A stretch of 64,000 nucleotides of DNA from the NCBI RefSeq assembly GCF_002156385.1, contig NZ_MVJM01000003.1:104751-168750 (forward strand). The letters are read 5' to 3'. Positions 18,305-26,574 of this stretch are shown piece after piece. This DNA is from Halalkalibacter urbisdiaboli. GTDB lineage: Bacteria; Bacillota; Bacilli; Bacillales; Bacillaceae_D. Each line of letters opens with the position of its first letter. Within the stretch, counting starts at the first letter, position 1. Below the pieces are notes generated by a model, which was given only the letters and a program-made list of their open reading frames with translations, was not told the origin of the DNA and did not search any database. Both the position numbers and the translations under genes were made by a program.

Positions 18305-19141
18305 ATGAAAACCTTATATTTCGATTGCTTTTCTGGAATCAGCGGAGATATGGTCATTGGCGCGCTACTTGATGTTGGCGGAGACCCTGTCCTTCTCGAA
18401 CAAGAACTAAAAAAGCTTTCGATTGAAGAAGAATATGAGATTAAATGGGGCAACGTCGTTAAAAATGGCATTACGAGTACCAAGTTTGATGTCATATTAA
18501 AAGATGATGCTGCTGAGAAACATCATCATGACCACGACCACGGCCATGAGCATCATCATGAACATGACCACCACCATCATGGACATGAGCATCATCACAA
18601 TCACGAACACGAACATCATACTCATTCCCATCATCACAGAGCGTATAAAGATATTGTTGAGATGATCGAGTCTTCTGAACTATCAAGTAAAGTAAAACAA
18701 ATGTCATTAAGCATCTTTAAAAAAATCGGGGAGGCAGAAGGTCATATACACGGATTGCCTCTAGACAAGGTTCACTTTCACGAAGTTGGGGCCGTTGATT
18801 CAATTATCGATATCGTCGGGGCCTCGATTTTAATCGAGCAGTTAGACATTACCAAAATAAAATCATCAGCAATCCCAGTCGGATCAGGTAGAATTCGCAT
18901 TGACCACGGAATCTATCCCGTTCCAGCCCCTGCAACCTTAGAAATATTAAAAGGTGTTCCGATTGAGCAAAGCGATGTGAGATTTGAACTGACAACGCCA
19001 ACAGGTGCAGCGATTGTTGCCGTCTTAGCAGAAGAGTTTTCGACCTTCCCCTCAATGGAAGTAAAGGCAATTGGGTATGGCACAGGAACGAAAACATTTA
19101 AAGACCGACCCAATGTCCTTCGAGTTGTAGTCGGAATATAG
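18305..19141 (+). CDS. larC1: LarC N-terminal part (LarC1), nickel insertase, His-rich
   Basis: LarC inserts nickel into the dithiocarboxylate pincer using CTP. The protein starts KTLYFDCFSGISGDM. ATG 18305 is preferred because GGAG (18291-18294) is 10 nt upstream; ATG 18296 is too close to that site. Residues about 70-115 are an extreme His/Asp/Glu stretch, probably nickel-binding. Conserved segments VHFHEVGAVDSIIDIVGA and LTTPTGAAIV follow. The frame ends at TAG 19139, where single-chain LarC proteins would continue into the domain encoded by the next gene. Confidence 0.92.
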   Translation: MKTLYFDCFSGISGDMVIGALLDVGGDPVLLEQELKKLSIEEEYEIKWGNVVKNGITSTKFDVILKDDAAEKHHHDHDHGHEHHHEHDHHHHGHEHHHNHEHEHHTHSHHHRAYKDIVEMIESSELSSKVKQMSLSIFKKIGEAEGHIHGLPLDKVHFHEVGAVDSIIDIVGASILIEQLDITKIKSSAIPVGSGRIRIDHGIYPVPAPATLEILKGVPIEQSDVRFELTTPTGAAIVAVLAEEFSTFPSMEVKAIGYGTGTKTFKDRPNVLRVVVGI

Positions 19142-19169
19142 TTAATTTGGAACTGAGAGGAGCAATAGT

Positions 19170-19634
19170 ATGGTTTCTCATCCTCCAAACGAGGAACATA
19201 TCGACGACCAGATGCTGAAAGTGGAAGTGAATCTTGATGATATCTCTGGGGAATGGCTCGGTTATGTCATGGATCTGCTCTTTGAATGTGGAGCGAATGA
19301 TGTTTTTTATACACCGATTTATATGAAAAAAAATAGGCCTGGTGTCTTAGTTCAACTATTATGTAACCGAGATAAACTCGAAGCCATTCGCGACATTTTA
19401 CTTAAAGAAACAACAACACTTGGCATCAGATACTACCCGATCACGGTGTTCAGAGCTGAAAGGGCAGTTCGGAAAGTTGAAACGAAATGGGGCCCTGTTA
19501 CGGTTAAGGAAGGGTTTTATAACGGACAAGTGGTGCAAAGAGCTCCAGAGTTTGAAGAGTGTAAAAGGATTGCGACCACTTGTAATGTCCCTTTGAAGAA
19601 CGTATACGAAGAGGTGTGGAGGCAATTGGAGTAG
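19170..19634 (+). CDS. larC2: LarC C-terminal part (LarC2), separately translated
   Basis: These 154 residues match the C-terminal CTP-binding/hydrolase portion of LarC (VEVNLDDISGEWLGYVMD, YMKKNRPGVLVQLL, VRKVETKWGPVTVKEG). In L. plantarum larC1 and larC2 are joined by programmed frameshifting. Here larC2 has its own ribosome site (GAGAGGAGC) and ATG. In its reading frame a TAA occurs at 19143-19145, only 2 nt after the larC1 stop. A shift near the end of larC1 would therefore terminate before reaching larC2, so the two parts should be separate chains. It is the last gene of the operon. Confidence 0.88.
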   Translation: MVSHPPNEEHIDDQMLKVEVNLDDISGEWLGYVMDLLFECGANDVFYTPIYMKKNRPGVLVQLLCNRDKLEAIRDILLKETTTLGIRYYPITVFRAERAVRKVETKWGPVTVKEGFYNGQVVQRAPEFEECKRIATTCNVPLKNVYEEVWRQLE

Positions 19635-19649
19635 GGGATCAAGAAGAAA

Positions 19650-19677
19650 CAAGGGGAGGTTCCCCCTTGCTATTTTT
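19650..19677 (+). terminator. Operon terminator after larC2
   Basis: CAAGGGG pairs with CCCCTTG around a short loop and is followed by CTATTTTTC. Confidence 0.8.
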
Positions 19678-19716
19678 CATTTGAAAGAACCATGTTGGAT
19701 TAAACTAGTTTTAAGA

Positions 19717-19857
19717 ATGAAAATTATTTACGATTTAATCATAATATATTCAATTCTATTTTTACTGGTCGGCAGTTCGTATGTTATCGACTGGAATTAT
19801 TGTGTAATGATTGATTATAAAACGTATAGAACAGGTCGTTTTACGCCAGGAATTTAA
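19717..19857 (+). pseudogene. Remnant of a GPH-family sugar symporter
   Basis: A 46-residue open stretch encodes one hydrophobic helix and then VMIDYKTYRTGRFTPGI. The intact GPH transporter at 49098 has the equivalent IVDYESYKSGRFVPGL, a conserved cytoplasmic loop of the family. No ribosome site precedes it, and the frame stops where the next membrane helix should begin. It is read as a decayed internal fragment. Confidence 0.5.
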
Positions 19858-20035
19858 ATGATATAAAAAAGGATCTTGATAATGAATTTAGACTTTTCAA
19901 CAGGTGACAAATTTTAATCACGTTTTAGTCGGAACTTAAATTGTTAGCAAGACCTTTTCCACTGGTAAGGGTCTTTTGGTGTATAGGTCTCCTTTTACCG
20001 ACATAGGGTGAAATTTCTTCCCCCAATCCATTGAT

Positions 20036-20066
20036 AAAGACAGCTTTAACAGCTGTCTTTTTTATT
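20036..20066 (+). terminator. Orphan terminator-like hairpin
   Basis: AAAGACAGC and GCTGTCTTT flank TTTAACA and are followed by TTTATTTT. The stretch 19858-20300 around it holds no recognisable gene. A weaker hairpin (AAGACC with GGGTCTT) lies at about 19950-19977. Confidence 0.55.
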
Positions 20067-20358
20067 TTCATACGGTCCGATAATGTTATTTACTTAGGAT
20101 TATGAAATAAGCAAAGCCGATAACAGAAATAAACAGTCTTGCACAGAGTGAAGATATCATATTTTTTTATCTTAGTGATAAAAAACTTCTGAATAATGAA
20201 AAAGGAAGATACACAACAAAATAATAAGATAATTAGAGTTTTTACCGCTTACAACCTGTTTTTTTGGCTTAATCAGGTAAATGTTCCCGTTTTCATCAAT
20301 ATTGAGTGATTGACACTTGGAAGTTATAATAAATTTATAAAGAATGGAGGGGATAAAA

Positions 20359-20451
20359 ATGAAAAAACTTATTCAAGTATTTAAAGAATCCTTTATTGAG
20401 TTCTCAAGATTGTACAACAAATTATATGAATACGGTATAAAGTTACACTAA
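20359..20451 (+). CDS. Small 30-residue protein of unknown function
   Basis: The ATG is preceded by GGAGGGG at good spacing and the frame ends 3 nt before a strong terminator. TTGACA occurs at about 20311 with AT-rich -10 candidates downstream. The peptide starts MKKLIQVFKESFIEF and ends YNKLYEYGIKLH. It is amphipathic, with alternating Lys and aromatic or aliphatic residues, and has no full membrane helix. The complete set of expression signals around so short a frame suggests a real monocistronic gene. I do not recognise the family. Confidence 0.6.
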   Translation: MKKLIQVFKESFIEFSRLYNKLYEYGIKLH

Positions 20452-20453
20452 AA

Positions 20454-20488
20454 AGAAGCTAAGAGATAATTTATCTAGCTTCTTTTTT
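20454..20488 (+). terminator. Terminator of the small gene at 20359
   Basis: AGAAGCTA and TAGCTTCT, extended by GATAA/TTATC inner pairing, are followed by TTTTTTG. Confidence 0.85.
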
Positions 20489-20572
20489 GTTTAATTAAAG
20501 TTGAAGTCAGTATAAAAATTTCCCTCCTGTATCCAGAACAACTTATTCCCCAAAATACCCTGTCATCAAAGG

Positions 20573-21820
20573 TTATTTGCTTTCCATCAGGTGATGGCGT
20601 TCTCTATATAGTTTTGGAGTAATACCCACTATTTTTTTGAAAACTTTGGTAAAGTAGCTTTGGTCGTTAAAATTTAATAACGTACATATTTCTGAAATTG
20701 GACTTTTACTGTAAGCAAGTAATTTTTTCGATTCATTAATCTTGATTTGTTGCATGTATTCACTAACAGAAACGCCAACTTCTTTTTTAAAAAGAACAGA
20801 AAGGTATTTAGGACTAATCTCAACATAATTAGCTATGTCGTTATGACTGATGTTTTGATAGAGGTGTTTAAACATATAATCTTTGCACAATGAAATTGTT
20901 TTAGAATATCGTTCACTTTTCACCTGTTGAACTCTCCCTGCAAAAGTGTAAAGCACCTCTTTTGCTACTTTTTTAACTTCACTAAGTTGATTTACCTCTT
21001 CGATTTGTTGGATAAATTTATCGTGTAAGCCAAGCGCAACTTCATCATGTACTCCCCCTTCAATTGCAGCTCTAGATGCTAAGGTAATAAGTGTTATAAT
21101 ATGATTTTTTATTGAACGAGTATAGCTAGACTTAGACAGAACACTTGCAATCTCTTCTTCCTTAAGACTTGGAAGGTTTTTAAGCTCGTCTTTTCTACCT
21201 TCTTTAATTATCTCCAACATCCTTTTTTCAAATAATCTATCATGAAATGTATTTGTTTGTAAGTTATCGGAAATTACAAGGTCAATCTTTTCATTATTGT
21301 CTTTATATGCTGTTAGTTCAATGTTTTTGTTTTTTACATCAACTGGGTCTAGTAAAACACCATTGAACATTTGATATACGATAATACTTATGTTAAGGAG
21401 TTTGTCAGGTTTAATGATTGGTATTGATTTATAGTATTGAATGACTTTATCTCTATGAAAGAAAGCGTTAGCATCATTTAATATTCCGGTTATTCTATCT
21501 TCAGATAAAGTATTGGTCATTGTAGGACCTATTATAAGAGTTCCAATAAAGGACTGATGATTATTGAGAACACTTATAAGAATAAACTTTTCTAAAAAAG
21601 CTGATTTTTTTATAATTGGAAATTCGTGTTGAATCGATGCATCAAAACCTAATGGGTTAAATAGGTTTTTTTTATGATTTTCATACAGTGGATTTAATGT
21701 ACGGTTTCTGAGACGCTCATACATGACTTCCCCATTAGGTGAAATAAAAAAAATAGGTAAATCAAATGTCTCTGAGACGAGATAACTTATGTCTTTATTT
21801 GTTTGTATAGGAGAAATCAT
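20573..21820 (-). CDS. AraC-family transcriptional regulator, divergent from GH1
   Basis: This 415-residue protein has a long N-terminal sensor part (about 1-170). A helical middle contains LKEEEIASVLSKSSYTR near 225. The C-terminal AraC domain (about 315-410) has two HTH helices, SHNDIANYVEISPKYLSVLFKKEVG and FNDQSYFTKVFKKIVGITPKLYR, given here as two separate motifs. It is transcribed away from the GH1 gene and the shared operator at 21871 lies between them. That makes it the leading candidate activator of the six-promoter regulon. A fragment of a paralogue with almost the same middle motif lies at 42690 beside another operator. The AGGAGG-like ribosome site is just upstream of the start. 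Confidence 0.85.
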   Translation of the reverse strand: MISPIQTNKDISYLVSETFDLPIFFISPNGEVMYERLRNRTLNPLYENHKKNLFNPLGFDASIQHEFPIIKKSAFLEKFILISVLNNHQSFIGTLIIGPTMTNTLSEDRITGILNDANAFFHRDKVIQYYKSIPIIKPDKLLNISIIVYQMFNGVLLDPVDVKNKNIELTAYKDNNEKIDLVISDNLQTNTFHDRLFEKRMLEIIKEGRKDELKNLPSLKEEEIASVLSKSSYTRSIKNHIITLITLASRAAIEGGVHDEVALGLHDKFIQQIEEVNQLSEVKKVAKEVLYTFAGRVQQVKSERYSKTISLCKDYMFKHLYQNISHNDIANYVEISPKYLSVLFKKEVGVSVSEYMQQIKINESKKLLAYSKSPISEICTLLNFNDQSYFTKVFKKIVGITPKLYRERHHLMESK

Positions 21821-21870
21821 ATAGTACCTCCTTTTATTCTTTGAAGTAATTGTATGTCATAATCTTATTT

Positions 21871-21922
21871 TACTAAAAAAAGTACTTAATTACCATAATG
21901 ATTTATGTAATATTGTTATTAT
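21871..21922 (+). promoter_or_regulatory. Six-promoter shared operator and -10 box, GH1 gene
   Basis: TACTA 21871, TACTT 21883 and TACCATA 21891-21897 are followed after 19 nt by TATTAT (21917-21922). It lies between the divergent AraC gene and GH1. The predicted GH1 leader is about 155 nt. Confidence 0.75.
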
Positions 21923-22085
21923 ATATATCAACTATAAACAGTAAGTGGGGAGAATTGATAAAGGCTGAGGTGAAAATCAATTAAATTTACTAAAATTGGT
22001 AGAGAGATTCTATTAAAAATTAAAATAAATATAATGCTTGGATAAGTTAATGAATGAGTAAATATATTTGAAGGAAGGGTTAATA

Positions 22086-23384
22086 ATGAGGAAATTTAAC
22101 AGTGATTTTATGATAGGAGCTGCTACAGCAGCACACCAAGTAGAAGGAAATAATGTAAATAGTGATTTTTGGACTATGGAGCATGTTCCTGATTCCATGT
22201 ATAAAGAGCCATCACTTGATGCTGTTGACCATTACAACAAATTTAAAAATGATATTCAATTGTTAGTAGATGCGGGTTTAAATACGTATCGGTTTTCGAT
22301 TGAATGGTCACGAGTAGAGCCAACTAAAGGAAACTTTGATAAAAATGAGATAAATCATTACAGAAAGGTTTTAGATTTTTGCCACGAAAACCACGTTACT
22401 CCAATTGTAACTTTGCATCATTTTTCTTCACCTAAGTGGTTAATTTCAGAGGGTGGATGGGAAAGTGAGTCAACGATTGAGTTCTTCGGAAATTATTGTC
22501 GTTATGTGGTTTCTGAATTGGGTGATTTAATCCCATACATTTGTACAATTAATGAAGCAAATATGGGAAAACAAATAGCGAAAATCATGAAACGAATGAC
22601 AGGTGTTAAAGAAAACAATGCTTCAACTGACACAGAGAACAATGTTGAAGTACAGGTGGGTCTCAATGTTGATATGAGAGCGAAAATGGAAAAATATTAT
22701 AGGGCTCTGGGAGAGGCCTTTGGAATGGATCCTAGAAATATTCAGACGTTTCTCTCTCCCCGTACCGAAAATGGTGAACGAATCGTTATGGAATGCCACA
22801 AAAAAGCGAGAAATGTTATTAAGGAAGTAGCTCCATCGATTAAGGTAGGAATTACGCTTTCTCTTTATGATCATCAAGCATTACCAGGTGGGGAACAATT
22901 TGTTGAAAAAGAACAGCACGAAGATTTCCTTAATTATCTACCTTATCTCGAAGGAGATGACTTTTTAGGGGTTCAAAATTATTCACGAAAAATCCACGGG
23001 CCAGAAGGTGTTGTTAAACCAAGTAAAAACACTAGATTAACAAAAATGGGTTACGAATTTTACCCAGAGGCACTAGGAAACGTCCTTCGATTTGTTTCTA
23101 AACATTGGGATAAACCAATGATTGTTACGGAAAATGGTATTTCAACAGATTACGATGAAGAAAGAGTGGAGTTTATTGAAATAGCATTAACTGGTGTACA
23201 TCAATGTTTGGAAGAAGGCATAAATGTTATTGGTTATACGTACTGGTCGTTGCTTGACAACTTTGAATGGCAGTTGGGCTATGCACAAACCTTTGGCCTT
23301 ATTGCTGTTGACCGCTCCACACAAACCAGATATCCAAAAGAGAGCTTATCTTTTTTAGGGGAAATAAAGAAATCCGGTGTTTAA
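22086..23384 (+). CDS. GH1 beta-glycosidase
   Basis: The start is ATG 22086 behind AAGGAAGGG; an in-frame TTG at 22068 precedes that site. The 432-residue protein keeps the GH1 barrel: FMIGAATAAHQVEGN, FSIEWSRVEPTKG, acid/base E157 in CTINEAN, nucleophile E349 in IVTENGIST and YTYWSLLDNFEW near the C-terminus. The length is normal for a cytosolic GH1 and there is no signal peptide. It is not obviously a 6-phospho enzyme, and no PTS gene is nearby. Imported glucosides, galactosides or xylosides are all possible substrates. It is followed by a decayed SDR gene, and a decayed second GH1 lies at 44672. Confidence 0.9.
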   Translation: MRKFNSDFMIGAATAAHQVEGNNVNSDFWTMEHVPDSMYKEPSLDAVDHYNKFKNDIQLLVDAGLNTYRFSIEWSRVEPTKGNFDKNEINHYRKVLDFCHENHVTPIVTLHHFSSPKWLISEGGWESESTIEFFGNYCRYVVSELGDLIPYICTINEANMGKQIAKIMKRMTGVKENNASTDTENNVEVQVGLNVDMRAKMEKYYRALGEAFGMDPRNIQTFLSPRTENGERIVMECHKKARNVIKEVAPSIKVGITLSLYDHQALPGGEQFVEKEQHEDFLNYLPYLEGDDFLGVQNYSRKIHGPEGVVKPSKNTRLTKMGYEFYPEALGNVLRFVSKHWDKPMIVTENGISTDYDEERVEFIEIALTGVHQCLEEGINVIGYTYWSLLDNFEWQLGYAQTFGLIAVDRSTQTRYPKESLSFLGEIKKSGV

Positions 23385-23440
23385 TGCTTCAGGGAACTCT
23401 TATGCTATGAATATTTTGGATAGCGTTAACTGGTGATGAT

Positions 23441-23687
23441 GTGGGTAAAAAGAAAGTAGCGGTTGTAATAGGTGAAGGTTCTGGGAATGGGTAAAGCAAA
23501 TAGCTAAGTTTATGAAGAAGAGGGAATAAAAGTAATAGTTTTAGATATTAATAAGGAAGCTGCTGAATTAACAGTAACAACCGTAAGTGAATTCGGTATT
23601 GGGGTTTTAAAACCAGGGAGGGCAACAAACCCGCGTTTGGGACAACCAGATGAAATAGCGAAAGTAGCTTTTATTTATAAGCTTTAA
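23441..23687 (+). pseudogene. Decayed short-chain dehydrogenase
   Basis: Pieces of an SDR can be read in different frames: KKVAVVIGEGSG (NAD-binding loop), then EEEGIKVIVLDINKEAAEL, then RLGQPDEIAKVAF, which resembles the C-terminal part of the family. The central catalytic YxxxK region is missing and several stops interrupt. It directly follows the GH1 gene. Confidence 0.6.
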
Positions 23688-23766
23688 TTCCTATATTTCT
23701 AAGGAATTGAGGCTTATTTTGCTTATTTTTTAATTGTGAATTAGTCTAGTGAAAAGGAGTGAGAAA

Positions 23767-24963
23767 ATGTTAAAAGAAAGCTCACAATTAGAGGGAGATA
23801 ATGTTATTATTGACCACCTGCCAATTTATAAGTATCGTATCCTATTTTGGGTTGTTTTTGTGTATATATCTACAATCGTACTACAATTTTTGGAAGAAGT
23901 TATATACATTCAAGCTATTTTATTTACCATATTTATGTTCCTTCATCTAACCTTACATTGGTTTTCTGGGATGTTTCAGCACCATTATGCTTGGCTTTAC
24001 TTTTTTCTACAATGTACTCTAATTTTTATTTCAGCATTTATAATGCCACAGGGTTCTCCTCCAATCTTAATCGGTTTATTACCAATATTAATTGCGCAAA
24101 GTATCCATAGATTCAATCATTCACTCAAAGTAATCTTAGTTGTGGTTTTGTTATATTTACCTTTTTCTTTTGCAATTATCGTTAATTATGGTATTGAACA
24201 ATTGCCATTTTTTGTTCCGATTTTATTTTTTATTATGGCAATAGCTGTTTTTTATTCAATTCTTTATGTGAGACAAGTTACAGCCTGGAAACGAATGGAA
24301 TATTATCTATCTGAATTACAGCAAGCAAATCAAAAAATTGAAGAACTCACAATTGTTAATGAAAGAAAACGTATCGCAAGGGATTTGCATGATACGTTAG
24401 CTCAGGGGCTTGCAGGGCTAATCATGAAACTAGAGGCAATTGATATCTATCTTCAGAATGAAAATAATGAACGTGCCAAAGAAATTGTCCGAAATTCTAT
24501 GAATCAAGCCAGAATGACGCTTAAAGAAGCAAGGGAAGCAATTGATGATTTAAGAGCAGATTCAATTGCTGAAGTGAACTTTTCTCATGAGGTAGATAAT
24601 GAGATCAAAAAATTTACGGATGCAACATCCATTGTTGTAATAAAATCATTTGATTCGTTGCCTCCTTTATCCAGCCTCATAAAACAACATGTTTTATATG
24701 TCATTAGCGAGTGTCTAATTAATATAGCTAAACATGCAAAAGCTACTGAAGCAAAGATTTCAATTTGGTCTAAAAAGGGAAATTTGTTAGTTTTAATTGA
24801 AGATAACGGTATAGGATTTGATAGTAGTAAAAAAGGTAGCCAGGTTGGACATTATGGACTTTTAGGCTTAAATGAGCGTGTTCGATTAGTAAACGGTGAA
24901 ATAAACATTAACAGTGAGAAAGGAAGTGGTACAAGAGTATTTATGAAAATTCCCCTTACTTAG
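23767..24963 (+). CDS. NarL-type sensor histidine kinase
   Basis: The start is ATG 23767, 8 nt after AAAGGAG; a GTG at 23749 lies upstream. The 398-residue protein has five or six membrane helices (about 20-180) and a short coiled linker. The HisKA_3 dimerisation segment RKRIARDLHDTLAQGLAGL carries the phosphoacceptor H208. The ATPase boxes are ECLINIAKHAKAT, LIEDNGIGFD and GHYGLLGLNERV. Kinases of this class pair with LuxR-type regulators, and the one at 29395 is the obvious partner although four genes lie between them. The membrane sensor suggests a hydrophobic or envelope signal. Confidence 0.88.
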   Translation: MLKESSQLEGDNVIIDHLPIYKYRILFWVVFVYISTIVLQFLEEVIYIQAILFTIFMFLHLTLHWFSGMFQHHYAWLYFFLQCTLIFISAFIMPQGSPPILIGLLPILIAQSIHRFNHSLKVILVVVLLYLPFSFAIIVNYGIEQLPFFVPILFFIMAIAVFYSILYVRQVTAWKRMEYYLSELQQANQKIEELTIVNERKRIARDLHDTLAQGLAGLIMKLEAIDIYLQNENNERAKEIVRNSMNQARMTLKEAREAIDDLRADSIAEVNFSHEVDNEIKKFTDATSIVVIKSFDSLPPLSSLIKQHVLYVISECLINIAKHAKATEAKISIWSKKGNLLVLIEDNGIGFDSSKKGSQVGHYGLLGLNERVRLVNGEININSEKGSGTRVFMKIPLT

Positions 24964-25481
24964 ACTTGCATAGTGTATTAATTGAACTATGTTTTGCTAA
25001 TCGTGCATAAGTTTAATATGTCCTTTTAATGGTAAAAATTAACTAACATATATATTTATGTAGGGAAAATATATCTAGAGACATAATATTTATTAGTTTA
25101 GTAGGAACAGAAGATTAGTTAGAAAGAAATATACCTACAATAAATATTACAGTTAAATTGAATTTAGCCTATAAATAGCTATGCCCAATCGTACATTTGG
25201 TATTTACCCAATTGTACGATTTTTTAATTACTTTTAGTCCGTATAATATGGATTATAGTTAAGTCAAGAAAGTGCATTAATTCAGTTAGCACTATTAAAA
25301 ATGAGGAGTGTGAATAACGAGAACAGTAGAGTTAATCAAATATTGAACTAGCAGAAGATAAGAAGAATGTGACGTGGTGCACCTCTTTATTATTAGACGT
25401 GTTCATACAATAAGGGGTTCTAATTTTAAAAGCAATCAATAGGAATTTATCCTAATCAAATAAAAACAGGGGTGGTTAAAG
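24964..25481. other. Intergenic region with the kinase terminator
   Basis: At 25187-25226 AATCGTACATTTGG and CCCAATTGTACGATT form a stem followed by TTTTT, a good terminator. The remaining AT-rich sequence before the reductase shows no gene and no copy of the six-promoter operator. Confidence 0.7.
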
Positions 25482-26486
25482 ATGCAGAATAATGAAGTGT
25501 TTGATATTACTATTATTGGAGGAGGGCCTGTTGGGATGTTTGCTTCTTTCTATGCAGGTATCAGAAAGGCAACGGTCAAAATCATCGAAAGTCTTCCTCA
25601 GCTTGGAGGGCAACTTTCTGCATTATATCCTGAAAAATACATTTACGATATTGCGGGATTTCCAAAAGTACGCGCTCAAGAACTCATTGATAATTTACAG
25701 AAGCAAATAAATCTGTTTAAAGAACAAACGGAGCTTTGTTTTGGGGAAGAAGTTCAGCAGATTGAAAAGGTTAATGGGATTTTTGTCATTCATACAGAAA
25801 CAGGAATACATCTTTCAAAATCAATCATTATTACTGGAGGAAATGGTTCGTTTCAGCCTAGAACATTACCAATTGAGGTAACGAAAACTCTAGAAGCAAC
25901 GAATGTGCATTACTTTATAAAAGATCTAAATCAATTTTCTAATAGAAAAGTCGTTATTTTTGGTGGAGGAGATTCAGCAGTTGACTGGGCTTTAATGTTA
26001 GAGCCAATTGCTGAAAAAGTTACACTCGTTCATCGACGCGAAAAATTCCGTGCACATGAGCATAGTGTGTCTCTTCTTGAAAAATCAAAAGTAGAGATTC
26101 TCACACCTTTTGTACCAGTTAAGTTAGAAGGTCAGAATACTTTAGAAAAAGTTATTCTTAAAAATGCAAAAGGAGATAACAAAAAAGAGATTGAGGCAGA
26201 TGATGTGGTCGTAAATTATGGATTTGTCTCATCGCTTGGACCTATCAAGGGGTGGGATCTAGATATCGAGGGAAATTCGATTGTTGTAAATTCGAAACAA
26301 GAAACAAATATTGAGGGGATATACGCTGCAGGTGATATTTGTACTTATGACGGGAAAATAAAACTCATTGCAACAGGTTTTGGAGAAGCTGCCACTGCTG
26401 TAAGTAACGCAAAGGTTTACATTGAACCAACAGCAAAAGTACAACCATTGCACAGTACAAGTATCATGGAAAAGAAATGTATTTGA
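25482..26486 (+). CDS. Ferredoxin-NADP+ reductase, thioredoxin-reductase-like
   Basis: It would pass electrons from NADPH to the ferredoxin at 28781 and so to the P450. The 334-residue flavoprotein has the FAD-binding loop [37 protein letters not shown], the NADPH loop [15 protein letters not shown] and [21 protein letters not shown]. It lacks the CxxC of thioredoxin reductase, as expected for the YumC-type FNR family. The ribosome site is GGGGTGG. About 90 bp separates it from the P450, so the genes could be cotranscribed. Confidence 0.92.
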   Translation: MQNNEVFDITIIGGGPVGMFASFYAGIRKATVKIIESLPQLGGQLSALYPEKYIYDIAGFPKVRAQELIDNLQKQINLFKEQTELCFGEEVQQIEKVNGIFVIHTETGIHLSKSIIITGGNGSFQPRTLPIEVTKTLEATNVHYFIKDLNQFSNRKVVIFGGGDSAVDWALMLEPIAEKVTLVHRREKFRAHEHSVSLLEKSKVEILTPFVPVKLEGQNTLEKVILKNAKGDNKKEIEADDVVVNYGFVSSLGPIKGWDLDIEGNSIVVNSKQETNIEGIYAAGDICTYDGKIKLIATGFGEAATAVSNAKVYIEPTAKVQPLHSTSIMEKKCI

Positions 26487-26574
26487 TGTAAGAAAATATA
26501 TTTTCAATAGTAAATGGATGAGAGTTTTAGTGGAACTTCTTCTATAGAACATTTTGAGAAAGGAAGGTTTATAC

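Noticed and set aside
18500-18640. CRISPR-like repeat array
   Set aside because: The regular CATCAT pattern encodes the LarC1 His stretch; there are no fixed-length repeats with unique spacers. No CRISPR array was seen anywhere in the window.
18492-18707. A minus-strand frame over the larC1 His-rich region
   Set aside because: It is only the complement of the repetitive CAT/CAC codons; the + strand frame is clearly LarC.
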